A model generated the notes under the pieces. That model made no database searches and had not been told where the DNA came from. It worked only from the letters and a program-made list of their open reading frames with translations. A stretch of 64,000 nt of DNA, taken from contig CAWJIB010000001.1 of NCBI GenBank assembly GCA_963842835.1, forward strand, positions 310,001-374,000, in the 5' to 3' direction. This document shows, piece after piece, positions 16,927-24,455 of the stretch. Within the stretch, counting starts at the first letter, position 1. Every line of letters begins with the position of its first letter. Origin of the DNA: Roseiarcus sp963842835 (GTDB taxonomy: Bacteria; Pseudomonadota; Alphaproteobacteria; Rhizobiales; Beijerinckiaceae). A program made the translations under genes and the position numbers.

Positions 16927-18672
16927 ATGTCCGTATCCACCGTCTCCGCGCCGACGCGCGAGGATTTTACCGCTCTATTGAACGAGACCTACGGCGAGAA
17001 CGAGGCCTTTGAAGGCTCCGTCGTCAAGGGCCGGGTCGTCGCAATCGAAAAAGACATGGCGCTCATCGATATCGGTCTGAAGACCGAGGGCCGCGTGGCG
17101 CTGAAGGAATTCACCAATCACGGCCGCGACGCGGCGCCGATGGTCGGCGACGAAGTCGAGGTCTATCTCGAGCGCATCGAGAACGCGCTCGGCGAAGCCG
17201 TCATTTCGCGCGACAAGGCGCGCCGCGAGGAGAGCTGGGTCAAGCTCGAGCAGGCCTTTGAGAAGAACGAGAAGGTCGACGGCGTCATCTTCAATCAGGT
17301 CAAGGGCGGCTTCACCGTCGACCTCGACGGCGCCGTGGCCTTCCTGCCGCGCAGCCAGGTCGACATTCGTCCGGTGCGCGACGTCGCGCCGCTGATGAAC
17401 GTCACGCAGCCCTTCCAGATCCTGAAGATGGATCGCCGTCGCGGCAACATCGTGGTGTCCCGCCGCACGGTTCTCGAAGAGAGCCGCGCCGAGCAGCGCC
17501 ACGAGATCGTCGCCAACCTCGCTGAAGGGCAGGTCATCGAAGGCACCGTCAAGAACATCACGGATTACGGCGCGTTCGTCGATCTCGGCGGCATCGACGG
17601 CCTGCTGCACGTCACCGACATCGCTTGGCGGCGCGTCAATCATCCGAGCGAGGTGTTGAGCATCGGCCAGACGGTGAAGGTGCGCATCATCAAGATCAAC
17701 CACGAGACGCACCGCATTTCGCTCGGCATGAAGCAGCTGCAGGAAGATCCCTGGGCCGCGATCGAGGCGCGCTATCACGTCGGTCAGCGCCTCAAGGGCC
17801 GCGTCACCAACATCACCGACTACGGCGCGTTCGTCGAACTGGAGCCCGGCATCGAGGGCCTCATCCACGTCTCGGAAATGTCCTGGACCAAGAAGAACGT
17901 CCATCCCGGCAAGATCGTTTCGACCAGCCAGGAAGTCGAGGTTCAGGTGCTCGAAGTCGACGCCTCCAAGCGCCGCATTTCGCTCGGGCTCAAGCAGACG
18001 CTGCAGAATCCCTGGGAGGCTTTTGCGGCCAAACATCCCGTCGGTTCGACGGTCGAGGGCGAGGTCAAGAACAAGACCGAATTCGGCCTGTTCATCGGCC
18101 TGGACGGCGACGTCGACGGCATGGTGCATCTCTCCGATCTCGACTGGTCCAAGCCGGGCGAGCAGGCGATCGAGGAGTACAAGAAGGGCGACAATGTCAG
18201 CGCCAAAGTTCTCGACGTCGACATCGAGAAGGAGCGCATCGCGCTCGGCGTCAAGCAGCTCGCCACCGATCCCTTCGCCGCCAAGAAGGTGAGCGAAGAG
18301 GGCGGCGAAGGCGAGTTGCGCAAGGGCTCGGTCGTCACCTGCGAGGTCATCGAGGTCAAGGAAGGCGGCATCGACGTCAAGATCGCCGGCACGGACCTGG
18401 TGGCGTTCATCAAGCGCAACGAGCTCGCGCGCGATCGCGGCGACCAGCGTCCCGAGCGTTTCTCGGTCGGCGAAAAGGTCGACGCGCGCATCACGCAGTT
18501 CGACCGGCGCGCGCGCAAGGTCGCGGTGTCGATCAAGGCGCTTGAAGTGGCCGAGGAAAAGGAAGCAATCGCGCAGTACGGCTCGGCCAACTCGGGGGCT
18601 TCGCTCGGCGACATCCTCGGCGCGGCGCTGAAGGCCCGCGACAAGGCGGAAAAGCCGAAGAAGGGCGAGTGA
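16927..18672 (+). CDS. rpsA: 30S ribosomal protein S1
   Basis: RNA-binding ribosomal protein that recruits mRNAs to the 30S subunit. It has 581 residues with six S1 (OB-fold) domains; repeats are visible as GRVVAIEKDMALIDIGLKTEG, GTVKNITDYGAFVDLGGIDG, GRVTNITDYGAFVELEPGIE and GEVKNKTEFGLFIGLDGDVD. The tail ends KAEKPKKGE. Length is normal for alphaproteobacterial S1. ATG 16927 follows an AGGAGAG site. A composite palindrome lies just downstream. Confidence 0.97.
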   Translation: MSVSTVSAPTREDFTALLNETYGENEAFEGSVVKGRVVAIEKDMALIDIGLKTEGRVALKEFTNHGRDAAPMVGDEVEVYLERIENALGEAVISRDKARREESWVKLEQAFEKNEKVDGVIFNQVKGGFTVDLDGAVAFLPRSQVDIRPVRDVAPLMNVTQPFQILKMDRRRGNIVVSRRTVLEESRAEQRHEIVANLAEGQVIEGTVKNITDYGAFVDLGGIDGLLHVTDIAWRRVNHPSEVLSIGQTVKVRIIKINHETHRISLGMKQLQEDPWAAIEARYHVGQRLKGRVTNITDYGAFVELEPGIEGLIHVSEMSWTKKNVHPGKIVSTSQEVEVQVLEVDASKRRISLGLKQTLQNPWEAFAAKHPVGSTVEGEVKNKTEFGLFIGLDGDVDGMVHLSDLDWSKPGEQAIEEYKKGDNVSAKVLDVDIEKERIALGVKQLATDPFAAKKVSEEGGEGELRKGSVVTCEVIEVKEGGIDVKIAGTDLVAFIKRNELARDRGDQRPERFSVGEKVDARITQFDRRARKVAVSIKALEVAEEKEAIAQYGSANSGASLGDILGAALKARDKAEKPKKGE

Positions 18673-18694
18673 TCGGGTAGCCGCTCGCGCGGGG

Positions 18695-18790
18695 CCCTCA
18701 TCCGGCCGGCTGGCGCCGACCACCTTCTCGCGCAAGCAGGAGAAGGGAAGCGCCCCCTCTCCCGCTTGCGGGAGAGGGCCGCGGTGAGGG
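18695..18790. repeat. REP-like composite palindrome
   Basis: Nested inverted repeats after rpsA. The outer pair is CCCTCA (18695-18700) and TGAGGG (18785-18790). Inside are CCTTCTC (18723-18729) with GAGAAGG (18740-18746), and a perfect 11-bp stem CCCTCTCCCGC (18755-18765) with GCGGGAGAGGG (18768-18778), loop of 2. It looks like an intergenic repeat element of the REP/BIME type common in alphaproteobacteria and may also act as a terminator for rpsA or the convergent LysR gene. Confidence 0.7.
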
Positions 18791-18810
18791 CGGCGCCCCC
18801 GATCTGGCCC

Positions 18811-19758
18811 CTACGCCACCAGGCCGGCGTCGGCGTGAACCGCCGCCCGCTGGGTGGCGCCCGGGCAGGTCTTCAGGCGTTCGCGCAGGTCGCCGACGAG
18901 CCAGTGGCTGGCGCGCCCGAGCGCGCGCCCGCGCTCATGAACGACATAGATCGGCAATTCGACGGGAACGCTGTGCGCGATCGCGAGCCGTTTCAGGCGG
19001 CCGGCGGCGATATCGGCCTCGACCATGTGCCGCGGCATGTTGCACCAGCCGAAGCCGGCGAGCAGAAACTCCAGCCGCGTCGCGAGATCGGCGAAGCGCC
19101 AGATATGGGGGCTGACCACCCCGCCCTGCATGTTCTGCGTCATCGACGTGCGATCGGTCAGCACGAGCTGCACGTGCGGCTCCAGCGCTTCGCGCGCGAT
19201 CGGGGCGCTCGCCCGGGCGAGCGGATGATCGGCGGCGACGACGGGAATGAGCGCGATGCGGGTGAGAAACTCGGCGTTGAGATCGCGCGGCGGCCCCGCG
19301 GGCAGGGTGTAGATCGCCATGCGCGCGGCGCCTTCGCGCAGGCGCTGTTCGGCGCCGCCGAGCGCCTCGGTGAACACGGTCGCCGGCAGCTTCGGGAACT
19401 CGCCGCGCAGCGCGTTCAGGCTCATCATCAACAATGGCATCGGGAAGATTGCGTCGACCGCGAGCGTTAGTTCCGGCTCGACGTCCTCGGCCATGCTTTC
19501 CGCTCGGGCGCGCATCGCTTTGGCGCTTTCGAGGATCGCGCGTGCGTCCTTGACGACGGCGAGGCCGGCGTCGGTCAGAACCGGCGTTCGCGTCGAGCGG
19601 TCGAACAAGGCGATTCCCAGCGTCGCCTCCATCGACTGAACGGCCTGGCTGATCGCCGACTGCACGCGGCCGAGCCGCCGCGCCGCCGCCGAAAAGCTGC
19701 CGGCCTCCTCGACCGCAACGAGAACCCGCATCTGGTCAAGCGTCAGGGGATCGAACAT
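18811..19758 (-). CDS. LysR-family transcriptional regulator
   Basis: 315 residues. The N-terminal winged helix-turn-helix runs from LTLDQMRVLVAVEEAGSFSA through AARRLGRVQSAISQAVQSME. The remaining two-lobed effector domain includes LIPVVAADHPLA. It is divergently transcribed from the nitroreductase-family gene at 19863 with 104 bases between starts, so it probably controls that gene and itself. Inducer unknown. Confidence 0.92.
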   Translation of the reverse strand: MFDPLTLDQMRVLVAVEEAGSFSAAARRLGRVQSAISQAVQSMEATLGIALFDRSTRTPVLTDAGLAVVKDARAILESAKAMRARAESMAEDVEPELTLAVDAIFPMPLLMMSLNALRGEFPKLPATVFTEALGGAEQRLREGAARMAIYTLPAGPPRDLNAEFLTRIALIPVVAADHPLARASAPIAREALEPHVQLVLTDRTSMTQNMQGGVVSPHIWRFADLATRLEFLLAGFGWCNMPRHMVEADIAAGRLKRLAIAHSVPVELPIYVVHERGRALGRASHWLVGDLRERLKTCPGATQRAAVHADAGLVA

Positions 19759-19862
19759 CCATCACCTCAACTGATATGTTCCACCAAAATTTTGCCGATT
19801 GCAATGATGGAATGCCCCCCTCATTTATTGTGCACCGCAACTTGCGCCGAAGGAAACCGCCA
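19759..19862. promoter_or_regulatory. Divergent LysR/nitroreductase control region
   Basis: 104 bases, noticeably AT-richer than the flanks, between two divergent starts. It contains the imperfect dyad GTTCCACCA...TGATGGAAT (about 19778-19813), a plausible LysR-type site. AAGGAAA near 19850 is the ribosome site for the right-hand gene. Confidence 0.5.
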
Positions 19863-20471
19863 ATGACAATTCATGTGCCCCACCACAAGCTCCTCGCCGC
19901 CGACGCCATCGCCCAGATCTTCACGGACGCACGGACGCATAACGGCTTCCTCGACAAGCCGGTCTCCGACGAATTGCTGCGTCGCGCCGTCGAGCTCGCC
20001 GAAATCGCGCCCACCAGCGTCAACCAGTCGCCGATGCGCATCGTCTTCGCGCGCTCGAAGGAGGCCAAGCAACGGCTCGCGCCCGCGCTGATGCCGGGCA
20101 ACCTCGAGAAGACGCTCGCCGCGCCGGTCGTCGCGATCGTCGGCTACGACGTCAAGTTCTACGAGCATCTGCCGTTCCTGTTCCCGCACATGGACGTCAA
20201 GGGTTGGTTCTCCGGCAACGCCCAATTCGCCGAGCGCAGCGCGTTCCAGAACGGCACGTTGCAGGTCGCCTATCTCATTCTTGCGCTGCGCGCCGTCGGC
20301 CTCGACACCGGCCCGATGACCGGCTTCGACAACGCCAAGGTCGACGCCGAGTTCTTCGCCGGGACCGACGTGAAGTCGAACGTGCTCGTCAACATCGGCT
20401 ACGGCGACGCTTCCAAGCTGTTCCCGCGCAGCCCGCGCTTTTCGTTCGATGAGATCGCCAAAATCCTCTGA
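19863..20471 (+). CDS. Malonic semialdehyde reductase / RutE-HadB type nitroreductase
   Basis: FMN-dependent NAD(P)H oxidoreductase of 202 residues. Family features are the N-terminal FTDARTHNGFLDKPVSDELL, the APTSVNQSPMRIVF flavin-contact motif, and the C-terminal NVLVNIGYGD. The RutE/HadB subgroup reduces malonic semialdehyde to 3-hydroxypropionate or related aldehydes. No other rut genes are nearby, so the physiological substrate is uncertain. Regulated probably by the divergent LysR protein. Confidence 0.82.
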   Translation: MTIHVPHHKLLAADAIAQIFTDARTHNGFLDKPVSDELLRRAVELAEIAPTSVNQSPMRIVFARSKEAKQRLAPALMPGNLEKTLAAPVVAIVGYDVKFYEHLPFLFPHMDVKGWFSGNAQFAERSAFQNGTLQVAYLILALRAVGLDTGPMTGFDNAKVDAEFFAGTDVKSNVLVNIGYGDASKLFPRSPRFSFDEIAKIL

Positions 20472-20502
20472 GGCATTTATGACTATATGAGATAATCATT
20501 AT

Positions 20503-20525
20503 CGCGCGGGCTCCGAGCCCGCGCG
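20503..20525 (+). terminator. Hairpin after nitroreductase gene
   Basis: Perfect 10-bp stem CGCGCGGGCT / AGCCCGCGCG with a 3-base loop, 32 bases after the stop codon. There is no T-run, so it may be a weak terminator or RNA-stability hairpin. Confidence 0.5.
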
Positions 20526-20568
20526 ACCGCTGGGGGGCGGAAGGCCGAAACACGAATAGAGGCGACTC

Positions 20569-20958
20569 ATGAATTTCGCCATTTTTCCCCCCGCCTGGAC
20601 TCCTTATTTTCAGGCTATCCTGCGCATCATGACCGGGCTCCTGGTTCTCGAGCACGGAACCGGAAAGCTGCTGAACTTCCCCGTCATTCCTGGCATCGAG
20701 CAGATGATGCCGCACGGCTTGCTGCTCTTCACCGGCGGCGTGGAGTTGATCGGCGGCGCTCTGATCGTGGTCGGCTTCCTGACCCGTCCGGCGGCGTTCA
20801 TTCTCTCGGGCTTCATGGCCGTGGCCTATTTCATGGCTCATTTCCCGCAGGGCTTTTTTCCCGTCAACAATCACGGCGAACTGGCGGTTCTCTACTGCTT
20901 CGTTTTCTTGTACGTCGCCGCGGCCGGTCCGTCCGTTTGGGCGGTCGACAAGGCCTAA
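20569..20958 (+). CDS. DoxX family membrane protein
   Basis: 129 residues with four hydrophobic helices. DoxX landmarks are the N-terminal ILRIMTGLLVLEHGTGKL, GGVELIGGALIVVGFLTRPA and the NNHGELAVLYCFVFLYVAA segment near the C-terminus. Inner-membrane protein of the DoxX/SURF4 superfamily, linked in other bacteria to redox and thiosulfate/quinone metabolism; the specific role here is unknown. Monocistronic, with a good terminator just downstream. Confidence 0.88.
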   Translation: MNFAIFPPAWTPYFQAILRIMTGLLVLEHGTGKLLNFPVIPGIEQMMPHGLLLFTGGVELIGGALIVVGFLTRPAAFILSGFMAVAYFMAHFPQGFFPVNNHGELAVLYCFVFLYVAAAGPSVWAVDKA

Positions 20959-20964
20959 GTCCTT

Positions 20965-20996
20965 CCGCCGCTCGATTTCCCTCGAGCGGCGGTTTT
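20965..20996 (+). terminator. Rho-independent terminator after doxX
   Basis: 11-bp perfect stem CCGCCGCTCGA (20965-20975) / TCGAGCGGCGG (20982-20992), 6-base loop, followed by TTTT. It sits between the convergent doxX and anmK genes. Confidence 0.85.
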
Positions 20997-20997
20997 C

Positions 20998-22104
20998 CTA
21001 CGGCTTCGCCGGCCAGAACGCGCCGCCGGTCAGCGGCCGCGGCGCTCCCGTCGTCGTCGGCAGGGAAATCGGCAGTCCCTGGCGCGATCGCAGCGCGAGA
21101 TAGGCGAAGCACTGCGCTTCCACGACGTCGCCGTCGTAGCCGATCGCCTCGATCGGATCGACGCGCGCCTCGAGCCGCCGGGCGAGGGCGCGCATCAGCG
21201 TCAGATTGCGCCGTCCGCCGCCGCACACCAGCCACCGCGACGCCTTCAGCGAAAAATGGCGCGAGGCCGCCGCGGTCGCTTCGACGGTGAAGGCGGCAAG
21301 CGTCGCCGCCCCGTCGGCGTCGCCGAGCGCTTCGACCGCGCGCGCGACGTCGTGAAAATGATTGCGGTCGAGCGACTTGGGCGGCGACCGATCGAAATAG
21401 GCGTCGCGCAGGAAGCGCGCCACCAGCTCCCGGTCGACGCGGCCGGCCGCCGCCAGCGCGCCGCCTTCGTCGTGAGTGACGCCCAGCCGCTTGGCGACGA
21501 AGTCGTCGATCAGCGCATTGGCGGGGCCGGTGTCGAAGGCGATGATTTCGCCCTTGGCGCCGAGATAGGTGACGTTGCCGACGCCGCCCCAGTTGAGCAG
21601 CGTCAGCGGGCGCTCGAGCCCCGCGCTCATCGCCGCGTGGTAGAGGGGAACGAGCGGCGCGCCTTCGCCGCCGGCGGCGACGTCCGCGGCGCGAAAATCA
21701 TTGACGACGCCGATTCCCAGCGCCGCGGCGGCGCGCGCGCCGTCGCCGAGCTGGCGTGTGAATCGCTCGTGCGGTCGATGCAGAACCGTCTGGCCGTGCA
21801 GCCCGACGAGCGCGACGCTTTTCCTGTCGATGTCGAATTTTTCCAGAAAAGCCGTGACAGCGGCGACATGGGCGTCGGTGACGGCGCGTTCGAGCTCTTC
21901 GAGCGGCCTTAGCGCCTGATCCGGGTCGGCGACGACCTCGCGAAGCGCGCCCTTGACGTCGGAAGGGTAGGGGAAAGTCGCGCCCGGGCCCGTCTCGACG
22001 CGCGCGCGCCCGTCGCTTCGAATCAGCGCGACGTCGATCCCGTCCATCGACGTGCCGCTGATCGCGCCGATGGCGGTGGCGAGGTCCGCCCCGCCGGCGC
22101 TCAT
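20998..22104 (-). CDS. anmK: Anhydro-N-acetylmuramic acid kinase
   Basis: Phosphorylates and opens 1,6-anhydro-MurNAc during peptidoglycan recycling. 368 residues. The N-terminal phosphate loop is GAISGTSMDGIDVAL; further motifs are LVGLHGQTVLHRP, LLNWGGVGNVTYL and the C-terminal WLVCGGGRRNLTLMRAL and EAIGYDGDVVEAQCFAYLA, with catalytic Asp in the VVNDFRAADVAAGG region. Start overlaps the FAH-family stop by 4 bases, putting it last in a pduO-FAH-anmK unit. Confidence 0.93.
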   Translation of the reverse strand: MSAGGADLATAIGAISGTSMDGIDVALIRSDGRARVETGPGATFPYPSDVKGALREVVADPDQALRPLEELERAVTDAHVAAVTAFLEKFDIDRKSVALVGLHGQTVLHRPHERFTRQLGDGARAAAALGIGVVNDFRAADVAAGGEGAPLVPLYHAAMSAGLERPLTLLNWGGVGNVTYLGAKGEIIAFDTGPANALIDDFVAKRLGVTHDEGGALAAAGRVDRELVARFLRDAYFDRSPPKSLDRNHFHDVARAVEALGDADGAATLAAFTVEATAAASRHFSLKASRWLVCGGGRRNLTLMRALARRLEARVDPIEAIGYDGDVVEAQCFAYLALRSRQGLPISLPTTTGAPRPLTGGAFWPAKP

Positions 22105-22799
22105 TCGGCTGGCCCGACGATCGCCGTCAACGCGCCGACGCCTTCGATCGAACCCTCGAGGCGGTCGCCCGGCAAGACCGGCCCGACGCCCGCCGGCGTG
22201 CCCGTGAAGATCAGATCGCCGGGGCCGAGATGATAAAATTCCGAGAGATGCGCGATGATCTCGGGGACCGACCAGACCATCGCGCCGATGTCGGACGACT
22301 GGCGAACGACGCCGTTCTGACTAAGTTCGATGCGCCCGCTCGCGGGGTGGCCGATGCGCGAGGCGGGCGCGATTGGCGAGACCGGGGCGCTCGCCTCGAC
22401 GTCCTTGCCCAGGGTCCACGGACGCTGCTTGGCGCGCTCGGCGAGCTGCAGGTCGCGGCGCGTCATGTCGAGGCCGCAGGCGTAGCCGTAGATCGCGCCG
22501 GGCGCGTCGGCCGCAGCCGTCTTGAACGCCGGGGCGCCGATCGCGACGACCAGCTCGCATTCGAAGTGATAGTTCGTCGTCCCCGGCGGGTAGGGGATCG
22601 TCGCCCCGGACTCGCGAAGCGCCGTCGCGCTCTTGGAGAAATAGAAGGGTTTCTCGCGATCGATGGCTTGCCCCATTTCGCGGGCATGGTCCTCGTAATT
22701 GCGCCCGACGCAGAAGATTCGCGCCACGGGATAGCGCAGATCGAGGCCCTCGACGGCGAGCGAGGGGACCGGCCGGGGATCGAACAGAAATTGGCTCAT
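22101..22799 (-). CDS. Fumarylacetoacetate hydrolase family protein
   Basis: 232-residue metal-dependent hydrolase/decarboxylase of the FAH superfamily. Motifs: IFCVGRNYEDHAREMG, the metal-ligand segment FECELVVAIG, GYACGLDMTRRDLQ and LIFTGTPAGVGPV. Such proteins act on acylpyruvates or oxaloacetate. Start ATG 22799 shares one base with the upstream adenosyltransferase stop; the longer open frame upstream is a shadow of that gene. Substrate unknown. Confidence 0.88.
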   Translation of the reverse strand: MSQFLFDPRPVPSLAVEGLDLRYPVARIFCVGRNYEDHAREMGQAIDREKPFYFSKSATALRESGATIPYPPGTTNYHFECELVVAIGAPAFKTAAADAPGAIYGYACGLDMTRRDLQLAERAKQRPWTLGKDVEASAPVSPIAPASRIGHPASGRIELSQNGVVRQSSDIGAMVWSVPEIIAHLSEFYHLGPGDLIFTGTPAGVGPVLPGDRLEGSIEGVGALTAIVGPAE

Positions 22800-23419
22800 C
22801 AGCGTCGCTTCTCGTTTTGATGGGCACCGGGAACCCATAGCACGTCGCCGCGGCCGAGGTCGTTGGCGTAGCGCGCGGCGACGAACAGATAGTCCGACAG
22901 CCGATTGATGTAGGCCAGCGCCGGCGCGCCGACCGTTTCGCCGGGAATCGCGGCGAGGGCGACCATGTGGCGCTCGGCGCGCCGGCAGATCGCGCGCGCC
23001 TGGTGCAGCGCCGCGGCGGCGCTCGTTCCGCCGGGCAGCACGAACGAGCGCAGCGGCGCCAGTTCGGCGTTGAGGGCGTCGATGTCGCGTTCGAGCCGTT
23101 CGACCTGACTGGGCGCGACGCGCAGCCGCGAGCGAGCCTGCGGGGCGCTCGCCTCGCCCTTGGCGGGCGGCGCGCAGAGGTCGGCGCCGAGATCGAAGAG
23201 ATCGTTTTGGATGCGCGCGAGCGTCAGGTCGATGGCCGCGAGGCGGGGATCGCCCGGCGCGCCGGTCGCGAGACGGGCTAGACCGATCGCGCAATTCGTC
23301 TCGTCGACCTCGCCGTAGGCGGTCACGCGCGGGTCGAACTTCGGCCGGCGATCGCCGTCGCCGAGGCCGGTGGTGCCGTCGTCGCCGGTGCGAGTGTAAA
23401 TGCGATTGAGGCGGACCAT
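22799..23419 (-). CDS. Cob(I)yrinic acid a,c-diamide / cob(I)alamin adenosyltransferase, PduO type
   Basis: Transfers the adenosyl group of ATP to cob(I)alamin, making adenosylcobalamin. 206 residues with the PduO signature IYTRTGDDGTTGLGDG at the N-terminus, the AYGEVDETNCAIGLAR helix and a C-terminal INRLSDYLFVAARYAN with the conserved Arg/Asp/Asn. It heads a coupled unit with the FAH and anmK genes. It is the only adenosylation enzyme in the window and could serve the B12-dependent mutase encoded at 42.5-48.5 kb. Confidence 0.93.
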   Translation of the reverse strand: MVRLNRIYTRTGDDGTTGLGDGDRRPKFDPRVTAYGEVDETNCAIGLARLATGAPGDPRLAAIDLTLARIQNDLFDLGADLCAPPAKGEASAPQARSRLRVAPSQVERLERDIDALNAELAPLRSFVLPGGTSAAAALHQARAICRRAERHMVALAAIPGETVGAPALAYINRLSDYLFVAARYANDLGRGDVLWVPGAHQNEKRR

Positions 23420-23429
23420 CGATTCGTAC

Positions 23430-23621
23430 CTAATGCGTTCGCGTCAGCAGCACGACGACGACGATGACGATGGCGAGGAATTGCAGTCCCACCCGCCATC
23501 GCATCAACTTCTGCGACGTATTGCTCGCCCCCTCGCGCATCATGTTGACGAGTCCGAGAACGAGGACGACGGCGACCGCGAGAATCGCGACGGTGACGGC
23601 GGCGTTCGGGATGGACGGCAT
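23430..23621 (-). CDS. HIG1-like twin transmembrane small protein
   Basis: 63 residues with two membrane helices (VAILAVAVVLVLGLVNMM and LQFLAIVIVVVVLL) joined by a loop containing SQKLMRWRVGLQF, the pattern of HIG1-domain proteins. In alphaproteobacteria such proteins accompany pduO and are thought to sit near respiratory complexes. Start ATG 23621. It lies 10 bases upstream of the pduO start and may belong to the same transcript. Confidence 0.8.
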   Translation of the reverse strand: MPSIPNAAVTVAILAVAVVLVLGLVNMMREGASNTSQKLMRWRVGLQFLAIVIVVVVLLTRTH

Positions 23622-23928
23622 GAGCGGGTTCCGGGCGACGGAGGTCTGTTTCAATCTAAAGACATCATGCTCCAGAGCCAAGCCGCTTGTACGGAGCGCA
23701 GCGCTCTTGGCCAAACCGAGCGGCATTGGGAGCGGCGGATGACGGCCGGCGGTTCGAATTTCGGCTGCCGAGCCGGGGCGGACCTTTCGCAGTGCGCGTC
23801 GCGTGGCGGCTCGCGACCCGTAGCGGCGGTCTCCGACAACGCTGATTGCGCGACGGTCTTTCCCGCCGTAGCTTGCATCGCAAGAAGACAAGCCGCCCGA
23901 CACGCCCGCAATCGCCGAGGAGGGATGA
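23622..23928. other. Divergent intergenic region
   Basis: About 307 bases between the HIG1-like gene (minus) and the universal stress gene (plus). It must hold both promoters. I see a GAGGAG ribosome site just before 23929 and no clear operator or small gene. Confidence 0.4.
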
Positions 23929-24348
23929 ATGTATCGCAAGATGCTGGTCGCCAACGATGGTTCGCCGGGCGGCGCCAAGGCGTTAGAAGGCGCGCTAGAG
24001 CTCGCCAAGCGACTCGGCATCGCCCTCGCCATGGTCTGCGTCGAGGATGTGCCGCGTTTTCCCGCCGTCGTCGACGTGGTCGCCGAGGCGCAGGCGGAAA
24101 GAACGAGCGCCTTCGATTCGGTCGTCAACTCGGCAAAGACGCTGGCGCAGGCCCAAGGCGTCCCATTCGATGCGCAGATCGTCGCTGGGCATCCGGTGCC
24201 GAGAATCGTCGAAATCGTCGAGCGCGGCGGCTATGACTTGCTCGTGGTGGGCTTCCTCGGCCACTCCGCGCTGTACGATCACCTGATCGGCAGCACTGCC
24301 GATCGTCTGGTTGCGCTTGCGCCTTGCACGGTGGTGGTCGTGAAATGA
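23929..24348 (+). CDS. Universal stress protein (UspA family)
   Basis: 139-residue single-domain Usp. The fold starts KMLVANDGSPGGAKALEGAL and the C-terminal ATP-binding motif is complete: VVGFLGHSALYDHLIGS, that is G-x2-G-x9-G-S, followed by DRLVALAPCTVVVVK. Cytoplasmic, ATP-binding stress-resistance factor. GAGGAGGG lies just upstream of ATG 23929. Monocistronic. Confidence 0.92.
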   Translation: MYRKMLVANDGSPGGAKALEGALELAKRLGIALAMVCVEDVPRFPAVVDVVAEAQAERTSAFDSVVNSAKTLAQAQGVPFDAQIVAGHPVPRIVEIVERGGYDLLVVGFLGHSALYDHLIGSTADRLVALAPCTVVVVK

Positions 24349-24455
24349 GCGCACGGTTCGGCGGCGTGGCCGGTTTGGCCGCGTCTGTCGCTCGCCCGCG
24401 GGCGGACCCGATTCCGCCCCATCGGCCATTCAACCTGCCCCGCCGCCGCTGACGA

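Noticed and set aside
22799..23419. A cobalamin riboswitch near pduO or the mutase operon
   Set aside because: I found no B12-box-like sequence upstream of either start.
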